A stretch of 7,004 nt of DNA from Candidatus Kapaibacterium sp. (GTDB lineage: Bacteria > Bacteroidota > Ignavibacteria > Kapaibacteriales > UBA961). The position numbers and the translations under genes were made by a program. Of this stretch, positions 1 through 5,780 are shown in pieces. The DNA lies in contig JALRHN010000107.1 in NCBI GenBank assembly GCA_023259575.1, forward strand, positions 1 to 7,004, written 5' to 3'. The notes under the pieces are model-generated. The model did no database searches, was not told the origin of the DNA, and worked only from the letters and a program-made list of their open reading frames with translations. Positions within the stretch are counted from its first letter, which is position 1, and each line of letters begins with the position of its first letter.

Positions 1-129
1 ATTAACAATATCAAAAAAAAACATTAAGTAAGCTTAGATAAAATTGAAGTGAAGATGTAATTATAGACTCAGAGTTTTAATCTCTTACACACAGAATTCA
101 ACACAATTATTTATTTATACATTTATAGA
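1..129. other. Upstream region, no gene seen
   Basis: This AT-rich stretch precedes the first gene. Short frames end in stops near 25-31 and could be the tail of a gene lying outside the window, but too little is present to say. I found no clear Bacteroidota-type promoter: there is no TAnnTTTG element. I also found no well-spaced sigma-70 pair. The operon promoter may still lie here, because genes 1-4 follow without gaps. Confidence 0.5.
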
Positions 130-705
130 ATGCGCATGAGATTATTTTTACTAGGTATGATGATGTGTTTTATGATTGGAGGTGCACAAAGTGCATACGG
201 ACAATCTTTCCTTGGTCTTGGATTAGGGGCTGCATCACCACAAACACAATATGTAGACCAGTCCAATTTAGGATTACATGGAGAACTACAATATGGCTTG
301 CATCGATATTGCAAGTTATGGCCAGTATTCACAGTTAATTATGGTAATTATCAACCAATTGATAGTTTAGAATATACTAGCCCGAGAATCTATTCCTTAC
401 CACATGTACTCAATGTTCAAGCTAATGTTCGTTGGTTCCCTTGGGGTGCACCAACAGTACCCTTATATGTAGGAATTGGTACTGGCCTCTCAGTAATAGT
501 GGGTACAGATAAAGAGGGGAAAGTAGGTATGCCAGGAACATTAGAGGCTGGATATTTATTCAATTATGAAAATCCATGTTGTGATTGGTTTATAACTCTT
601 TCTGCACGATATACAACCAATAATATGCTTCGAGATAAGGATCGTCCTCATTTGTCTAGCCTTGCAGGTATGGTTCATTTCAGCATGCCACTAGGAGGAA
701 AATAA
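130..705 (+). CDS. Secreted outer-membrane beta-barrel-like protein (191 aa)
   Basis: This is probably a small outer-membrane beta-barrel; its specific role is unknown. Residues 1-24 form a signal peptide (MRMR, a hydrophobic Met/Leu-rich core, then AYG before Q25), which predicts export by Sec. The mature part is rich in Gly and aromatic residues with alternating hydrophobic strands, for example around 47-57 (LGLHGELQYGL), 66-72, 93-103, 110-122 and 152-162. It ends in a strand (MVHFSMPLGGK). Cysteines occur at 61 and as a pair at 150-151, just before predicted strands. No Shine-Dalgarno precedes the start. ATG at 130 and an in-frame ATG at 136 are both possible; 130 gives the longer basic N-terminus. 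It is the first gene of a tight four-gene cluster and its stop abuts the next ATG. The barrel call rests on strand pattern and signal peptide, not on a recognised family. Confidence 0.8.
   Translation: MRMRLFLLGMMMCFMIGGAQSAYGQSFLGLGLGAASPQTQYVDQSNLGLHGELQYGLHRYCKLWPVFTVNYGNYQPIDSLEYTSPRIYSLPHVLNVQANVRWFPWGAPTVPLYVGIGTGLSVIVGTDKEGKVGMPGTLEAGYLFNYENPCCDWFITLSARYTTNNMLRDKDRPHLSSLAGMVHFSMPLGGK
693..698 (+). promoter_or_regulatory. Consensus ribosome binding site for gene 2
   Basis: A full AGGAGG lies 7 nt before the ATG at 706, inside the last codons of gene 1 (encoding part of LGGK). It fixes the start of gene 2 and suggests that ribosomes ending gene 1 can restart directly on gene 2. Confidence 0.8.
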
Positions 706-2004
706 ATGAAAACATCAATTAAAATCCACGTATTGTTGGCATTGTGTTGTTTAGCATTTGTTGGCTGTTCATCTGTACCAAAAGATAATGAGCAAACTAC
801 ATATGAAGATGCTGTTCGTATCAAACCAGAGTATTCAGCACAATATTTTCAAAAAGCACAAAATGCAGCTAATCGAGATGGAAGAACATTAAGAGGGTAT
901 GTATCTCATATACAGATTATGAGAGATTCTGCACAAAATTCTATTGATACTGTTTTTGCATTTCAGGATAAAATAGATACCACATTATCCTCCAAAGGAA
1001 TATTAATTCCTTTAAAACATATGGAAACGATACCCGAGTTATTCCCTGGGATTCAGACAGATTCTTTAGGTGGATTTAATTTAGTAGAGAGTTTCCATGT
1101 TACTAAACAAATTCCATTGATAAGAAAAATACCTTTACAAACTGTAAAACCATGTAATTGCGATCCATTGGATTTAAGTTTCGGTTTAAATTTACGCTTA
1201 GGTTTGGGTATAGATGCTGGCTTGAATTTGCATTGTTTTGATAGAGAATATTCTCCAGTATTTTTAGGAGCATTAGGCAATGCTTCTATGTTCAATGATG
1301 GTAATGCATTGGTAGATCAAGGGAAAATTCATGTTATTGGTGATGTAATAGCAGGCGCACGTTTAGGAAAAGATCAAAGATGGATGCTTGGATTTACATA
1401 TTCATCTGGAATTCAAACTGTAAATGCAGGAGCAATAACTTCATTATTAACAAATTTAGATACGCTTATTACTATACCTCGTCCGATGGTGCTTTTAACT
1501 GGACGTTATTATTTTAATCCGCCTAAAAATGTTATAGAAAAGAAAGCTAATCAGAGCTTTTTTTATATAAATGTTAATAATGGTGAAAGTGAAGGTTCAT
1601 CTAAAGCAGAACAAGAATTAAACGAAATGAAATCGACAGATAATTGGTTTAAGGCAATCTTTGGTTGTATTAAACCATATACATATGGTGAATTTGGGAT
1701 GTCTTTTGATGCTCAAACCAAAAATGCCTGGCAGATGTCTGCTGGAGCAACATGTAATACCTGTGTAGCTAAGATTAAAGAAGCTCAAGCAAATGGAGAA
1801 ATTGATCTTGATTGGTCTTTACCATTAAGTTATGGAATGGGAATAGGACTGGATATTCCAATTTTACCATTTGTAGATATAGAATTAGATTTGGGTTATC
1901 GTAGTATTGCTGTAGGAGATTCATTTAGTCTTTTAGGTTTTGCTGATATCCCAGGAACACGAAGAATAGGAACATTTCAATTGCGCTTAGGAGTAATTTA
2001 TTAA
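706..2004 (+). CDS. Lipoprotein-like protein with two beta-strand-rich halves (432 aa)
   Basis: The family is not recognised. The N-terminus is a lipoprotein-type signal: MKTSIKIH, a hydrophobic core, then FVGC with Cys21 as the likely lipidated residue. The lipobox is slightly atypical, with Phe at -3. Residues 22-148 look largely helical or mixed and polar. Residues 155-270 form a run of amphipathic, Gly-rich strands (such as LSFGLNLRLGLGIDAGLNL) ending in VLLTGRYYF. A hydrophilic linker spans about 272-315. Residues 322-432 form a second strand-rich block ending in FQLRLGVIY, with the terminal aromatic residue common in outer-membrane barrels. Cys pairs sit at 150/152 and 350/353, with single cysteines at 177 and 321. 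The start follows AGGAGG and abuts the stop of gene 1, and the stop overlaps the next start by one base. A likely role is a lipidated outer-membrane component working with genes 1 and 4, which is inference. The halves could instead be soluble beta domains. Confidence 0.75.
   Translation: MKTSIKIHVLLALCCLAFVGCSSVPKDNEQTTYEDAVRIKPEYSAQYFQKAQNAANRDGRTLRGYVSHIQIMRDSAQNSIDTVFAFQDKIDTTLSSKGILIPLKHMETIPELFPGIQTDSLGGFNLVESFHVTKQIPLIRKIPLQTVKPCNCDPLDLSFGLNLRLGLGIDAGLNLHCFDREYSPVFLGALGNASMFNDGNALVDQGKIHVIGDVIAGARLGKDQRWMLGFTYSSGIQTVNAGAITSLLTNLDTLITIPRPMVLLTGRYYFNPPKNVIEKKANQSFFYINVNNGESEGSSKAEQELNEMKSTDNWFKAIFGCIKPYTYGEFGMSFDAQTKNAWQMSAGATCNTCVAKIKEAQANGEIDLDWSLPLSYGMGIGLDIPILPFVDIELDLGYRSIAVGDSFSLLGFADIPGTRRIGTFQLRLGVIY
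1989..1993 (+). promoter_or_regulatory. Ribosome binding site for gene 3
   Basis: AGGAG lies 10 nt before the ATG at 2004 and inside the C-terminal codons of gene 2. Together with the TAATG stop/start overlap at 2002-2006, it supports translational coupling of genes 2 and 3. Confidence 0.7.
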
Positions 2005-2891
2005 TGAAAACATATCAATTATTGTTATTAAGTTTATGTGTGCTAAGTTTTAATGGTTGTGGAGATTGCTTTGTTCCAACACCAATAGTACCAAATGAAA
2101 AGCCAATTGTTAGAGAAGCAACCATTGCGGTATTTAATTCTGCAATTGATACTGTAAATAATAGAACACCTGTTCCAGACTTTAATATTGCTACATTTAG
2201 ATTCCCCTATTCTTCATACTCTTCCGGGGACTTGCCCAATAATCAAAAGTTCTCTGCTGGGCCTTGGACATTTGTAGAAAAAGATTATCCATTAACTGGA
2301 TATACAACAACATATACATTTAATTCACCTCCAAATTCATTAATGGATGGCGATATTCTTGTAGAAAGTGTCACATTACCACCAAATTCAATTGAACCAG
2401 AAACCAGATTACGTTTTAAAGGGAATGTATTTCCAATTGATACTTCTTTAAAAACAGATGATGCGAATATTTTTGCTACATATGTACAAAATGTGGGTAA
2501 ACAATCAAATCCTGGATCTAATTTGGCTTTTTGTGCTTTTTACGATGCATCTGCTTTAACATATAAGCAAGATTCAACTGGGAATAATTATTCGATAGTG
2601 GCAAATAATCCGACAGGAATTCCTAAAACATTTATTTATCCTAGTTCTTGGCCATTAAATATTAAAACTTTAAGTGTATTACCTCCATTTAAAAATGCAA
2701 TAGCCAATGATTTATCAAATTATAGCGTACGTTTTAACATTGGTGATGTGTTTTATTATAAAGCACAAAATGGAACAAACTTCTTTGTGTTGATATCAAA
2801 TATTCAAGAAGGAGTATTGGCACCAAAAGTAAGAAGGGTGACAATTAAGTTTGCAGAAGCATATAAATGTGAAGAATGTAAAGAGAATTAA
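2004..2891 (+). CDS. Lipoprotein-like protein of unknown function (295 aa)
   Basis: I do not recognise a family. The N-terminus (MKTYQ, a Leu-rich core, then FNGC) looks like a lipoprotein signal with Cys19 as the modified residue, although Phe-Asn at -3/-2 is a poor lipobox. It is followed by GDC with Cys22 and a Pro-rich stretch (residues 25-34). The rest is polar, rich in Asn, Thr, Ser and Pro, with short beta-like segments and no long helices or membrane spans, as in an all-beta periplasmic or surface domain. Residues 238-283 form a compact run of strands (around VRFNIGDVFYYKAQ, FFVLISNI and VRRVTIKFAEAY). The protein ends in a CEEC motif (289-292) plus KEN. The ATG overlaps the gene 2 stop, and gene 4 begins 9 bp after this stop. 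It is probably a partner of the envelope proteins around it; this rests on context only. Confidence 0.75.
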   Translation: MKTYQLLLLSLCVLSFNGCGDCFVPTPIVPNEKPIVREATIAVFNSAIDTVNNRTPVPDFNIATFRFPYSSYSSGDLPNNQKFSAGPWTFVEKDYPLTGYTTTYTFNSPPNSLMDGDILVESVTLPPNSIEPETRLRFKGNVFPIDTSLKTDDANIFATYVQNVGKQSNPGSNLAFCAFYDASALTYKQDSTGNNYSIVANNPTGIPKTFIYPSSWPLNIKTLSVLPPFKNAIANDLSNYSVRFNIGDVFYYKAQNGTNFFVLISNIQEGVLAPKVRRVTIKFAEAYKCEECKEN

Positions 2892-2900
2892 GAAAAAACT

Positions 2901-5690
2901 ATGAAAAAATATATTTATACAAGCATGTTGTTTTGCTTTGCTTTATATGCAATGATACAAGCAACAGATAATAATACTTCGAAAGTAGTGATAAAGAAAA
3001 CACCTTCTATTTTAGGTACTTCTGTCAATACAAAAGATGATGATTTTGCAGCAGGAACAGAAACCCCGCATGATCAAAAAGAAATAAAAAAATATGATAC
3101 ATTATTGATAACCTCTAATACAAATAAAAGAGAAAGAGTGTATCAGGTTCCATTATCGTTGATTGATAGTATGGGACAAGTCAAAACAGAAAGAATAGTA
3201 CTTCATGATATGCCTGAAGAATTTGTTCGGCATTCAGGTACGGTTACACCGGGTGCTTTTTCATTAGTATTTGCATCATCTGCTGCTATTGATTCTACTG
3301 TTGCTAGTTTTTTAGGAGCATCAGGAAGTAAAGTGCAAGGCGGAAGTGATTTATTCGAAAATTTTGACAAGAAAATTAGAAATTTATCAGAATTAAATTC
3401 TACAGCTTGGGATGCACATCCAACGATTGGCATTCATGAAGCATCTGGAATGGAATTATTAGTATTTAGCTCAGATAGAATGTCACCTGAAGGCTTCTCT
3501 GCCCCATATGAAAATGCAATGTATACCGTAAATGGGATTGAAAGAAAAGGAAATGCAGATTTATTTATTTCTTTCAGAAAAATTGGAAAAGGAACAGAGT
3601 GGAGTAAACCAATAAATCTGAGATTATTCCAAGGTGATGGATTAATAAATTCTCCAGCCAATGAATATTCTCCATTTTTATACTGTATAGATGGAAATCC
3701 ACATCTGATCTTTTCATCCAATCGAACTGGAAACTATGAAATCTATTATTCTACATTACAAATTTCATGGGATAGTCTATCTAATAATGGTAATCTATCA
3801 ATGATTATAGATAGTACATTTACATTAGGAAATCCTGAGGACTCAGTAAATACAGTTGCAATGGAAATGTTTCCATATATAAAATATCCTCATATGGATA
3901 CAACAGATGTACAACCTGTAGAAAGAGAAATGTTCTTTTCATCTAATAGAATGTCTATTATATCACCTGATACAGCCAAAAAATATGGATATGGTGGATT
4001 AGATCTTTATAAAACTAAAGCTACATTTTTTTGTGGGATAAAAAAACCTGAACCATGTTTGCCATGCCAACCATGCGATCCAAATTATCCATGCGAACAA
4101 CCCCCAAAACCATGTCCTGTAGCCTATAATGTAACATTAATCAATGATAATGGAAATGATACTTCTGTTAAAAATGGCGTATTAGAAGTATATATTGATG
4201 GTAAAATGAAAGAGATTAAAGGGAATACCTTTACATTGAATATATCATCAGATTCTATGAAAAATTATCAACAAGGCATAGCAATTAAAGCGAATGGATA
4301 TTCATCATTCAATACAAAGCCATGTAAGAACTTAGAACCCATCTTAACAAATTATAATGGTTATGAGATTACCAGAACGATTGAACAAATATTGTCAAAA
4401 TCACGAAAAGAACAATATGATTCTATGGTTCAGGATAAATCAGTAAAAGCAGCCAGAACAGCTAGGGTATATGATACGCTACCAAAGGATAATTTTAATA
4501 TTCCTCAATTAAGAAAAAAATTAAATGAGAGAATTGATATTACACCAGAAATGAGAATTCGAGTTGGTAGAGACACTACAATCTATATTGATTCTATGCC
4601 ACCATTAAGACAAGCCAGATTTACAAGATCAGTGTCCTATAAAGATACGATCTATACATATGATACAGTAGGTATAGCAAGTTCAGTAAGACATATTGGT
4701 TCATCCAAAACCAAATTTTCAGAATTGAGGCTTCCATATATCATGGTAAAAGCAACAGATTCCTGTATGCCTATTATTGTACATGATACAATTCGTTTAT
4801 ATCCTCAATATGATAAATCACCGTGTTGTCTAGAATTAGATACTTTGCTGGTTTTTGGTTCACAAAAGAATGTCCCATATTTTCAAACAGCATTTTGGGA
4901 AGTTAATACTGTAAAAGGATATAGCGAGCATATCGATAGACTTAGAGATGGTGACTTAGAAAATGCATCTTGGATAGAACTTAATTGGAAGAATAAATAT
5001 TGGGGAAATCGTAATGGAAATGAATCAACAGAAAGAATGAATATGCGTAGAGCAGATTATCGAGCTAAGGCTGCAATTATTGATAGAAATATCAAGAATA
5101 TGGCCGATTCTACTTCTAAAGTTCTTAAGAATTTCTGGAAGATTTATGATAAAAATGATACTGCAAAAGTATTGATAACAATGACTGCTTATTCTGATAT
5201 TAGGCCAATTACCGTTGGAAAATTTATCTCTCCAAATAATGTTCAATATATTTCATGTGCATTTGATACAGTGAATTATACATTTAAAAAACCAACTGCT
5301 ATCCAGATAGCAAGTGGTGCATCATTAGTTGGACAAGATAATGATACACTTTCTAAATTAAGAGCGTATTATGGTTTTGAAGCCGTGATGCAACAACTAA
5401 AAAAGGATTCATTATTTAGTGAATTGCAAAGAAAAGGCTTGATTATTAGTCCTACGGATTTCACAAATCCATCAGATTATGAAAGAAAGCTAAAACAAGC
5501 TAGAATTATCGTTATGGCTGAAGGACAATATGTTGATACATCGATTCAACCTGAAATTCAAAAATATATAAGGGGTGAAAACAGTTATTATGACTTAGAC
5601 GGTGTTCGTAGAGTAGATGTAACTGTCCGATTAATCAATATGCGTCCAGATTTATATGCATTTCCAGATTGTTGTGTAAAATGTAAATAA
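2901..5690 (+). CDS. PD40 beta-propeller / OmpA-like C-terminal domain protein (929 aa)
   Basis: This is a periplasmic envelope protein, probably linking outer-membrane partners to peptidoglycan. Residues 1-21 are a Sec signal peptide (MKKYIY, hydrophobic core, IQA). Three PD40 (WD40-like) blades follow, marked by LVFSSDRM (187-194), LIFSSNRTGNYEIYYS (269-284) and MFFSSNRMS (344-352) plus YGGLDLYK (364-371). A Cys/Pro-rich linker has cysteines at 378, 386, 389, 392, 398 and 405. Residues 407-470 may be a carboxypeptidase-regulatory-like fold. Residues 500-650 are a charged linker with repeated Asp-Thr. From about 659 to 914 I see a divergent OmpA-like domain: first strand PYFQTAFWEV, strand VLITMTAYSDIRP with Asp766, N814-xx-LS-xx-RA with Arg821, and GVRRVDVTV (901-909). 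In OmpA the equivalent Asp and Arg bind diaminopimelate; both appear kept. The domain is about twice the usual length because of inserts near 671-715 and 771-812. The tail has CCVKC (924-928). No clear Shine-Dalgarno is present. The order propeller, regulatory-like, OmpA resembles T9SS PorE without its TPR; homology is unproven. Confidence 0.85.
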   Translation: MKKYIYTSMLFCFALYAMIQATDNNTSKVVIKKTPSILGTSVNTKDDDFAAGTETPHDQKEIKKYDTLLITSNTNKRERVYQVPLSLIDSMGQVKTERIVLHDMPEEFVRHSGTVTPGAFSLVFASSAAIDSTVASFLGASGSKVQGGSDLFENFDKKIRNLSELNSTAWDAHPTIGIHEASGMELLVFSSDRMSPEGFSAPYENAMYTVNGIERKGNADLFISFRKIGKGTEWSKPINLRLFQGDGLINSPANEYSPFLYCIDGNPHLIFSSNRTGNYEIYYSTLQISWDSLSNNGNLSMIIDSTFTLGNPEDSVNTVAMEMFPYIKYPHMDTTDVQPVEREMFFSSNRMSIISPDTAKKYGYGGLDLYKTKATFFCGIKKPEPCLPCQPCDPNYPCEQPPKPCPVAYNVTLINDNGNDTSVKNGVLEVYIDGKMKEIKGNTFTLNISSDSMKNYQQGIAIKANGYSSFNTKPCKNLEPILTNYNGYEITRTIEQILSKSRKEQYDSMVQDKSVKAARTARVYDTLPKDNFNIPQLRKKLNERIDITPEMRIRVGRDTTIYIDSMPPLRQARFTRSVSYKDTIYTYDTVGIASSVRHIGSSKTKFSELRLPYIMVKATDSCMPIIVHDTIRLYPQYDKSPCCLELDTLLVFGSQKNVPYFQTAFWEVNTVKGYSEHIDRLRDGDLENASWIELNWKNKYWGNRNGNESTERMNMRRADYRAKAAIIDRNIKNMADSTSKVLKNFWKIYDKNDTAKVLITMTAYSDIRPITVGKFISPNNVQYISCAFDTVNYTFKKPTAIQIASGASLVGQDNDTLSKLRAYYGFEAVMQQLKKDSLFSELQRKGLIISPTDFTNPSDYERKLKQARIIVMAEGQYVDTSIQPEIQKYIRGENSYYDLDGVRRVDVTVRLINMRPDLYAFPDCCVKCK

Positions 5691-5712
5691 ATACGAGTTA
5701 ATAAATAAGCTG

Positions 5713-5722
5713 AATGGCCATT
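5713..5722. repeat. Palindrome AATGGCCATT, first copy
   Basis: AATGGCCATT is a perfect self-complementary 10-mer located 22 bp after the gene 4 stop. Its 8-bp core ATGGCCAT recurs at 5773-5780, and by eye I find no third copy in the window. The two cores can pair with each other in RNA or form a spaced binding site. Confidence 0.6.
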
Positions 5723-5768
5723 TCTAAGCAAAAAGAAATTAAATTGCAGGGTATATATTAATAAACCT

Positions 5769-5772
5769 GGAG
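5769..5772 (+). promoter_or_regulatory. Ribosome binding site deciding the gene 5 start
   Basis: GGAG lies 6 nt before the ATG at 5779. It directly abuts another in-frame ATG at 5773, which is therefore too close to be used efficiently. This favours 5779, which also gives a normal MKR signal-peptide start. Confidence 0.65.
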
Positions 5773-5780
5773 ATGGCCAT
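5773..5780. repeat. Palindrome ATGGCCAT, second copy, over the gene 5 start
   Basis: This is the second copy of the 8-bp palindromic core seen at 5714-5721. It covers the space between the GGAG and the start codon and includes the first two bases of the ATG at 5779, so anything pairing with or binding here would affect initiation of gene 5. Confidence 0.6.

Larger units (their letters stand above)
5691..5778. other. Intergenic gap between the four-gene cluster and gene 5
   Basis: This 88-bp gap is the only sizeable one between genes. It is AT-rich and holds a 10-nt palindrome near its start and a second palindrome copy at its end. I found no GC-rich hairpin followed by a T run, so no intrinsic terminator can be called, and no convincing promoter. 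Gene 5 could be read through from the cluster or have its own unrecognised promoter. Confidence 0.5.

Noticed and set aside
44..67. TTGAAG and TATAGA as a possible promoter
   Set aside because: The spacer is only 12 bp, too short for a sigma-70 promoter, and no Bacteroidota TAnnTTTG element is present.
123..332. Minus-strand open frame of 69 codons
   Set aside because: It lies opposite gene 1, which has a signal peptide and strand pattern; the minus-strand product is Pro/Cys-rich without any recognisable feature.
1053..1295. Minus-strand open frame of 80 codons
   Set aside because: It is a shadow of gene 2; its Lys/Pro-rich product reflects the reverse complement of strand-coding codons.
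3203..3721. Two consecutive minus-strand open frames
   Set aside because: Both lie inside the PD40-coding part of gene 4, whose motifs are clear on the + strand.
5025..5246. Minus-strand open frame of 73 codons
   Set aside because: It is opposite the OmpA-like domain of gene 4 and has no signal or family features.
5709..5729. GCT...AGC around the AATGGCCATT palindrome as a terminator
   Set aside because: The outer pairing is only three bases, it does not form a continuous stem with the palindrome, and no T run follows.
5773..5775. ATG at 5773 as the start of gene 5
   Set aside because: It touches the GGAG with no spacer; the ATG at 5779 has a normal 6-nt spacing and gives a typical signal-peptide start.
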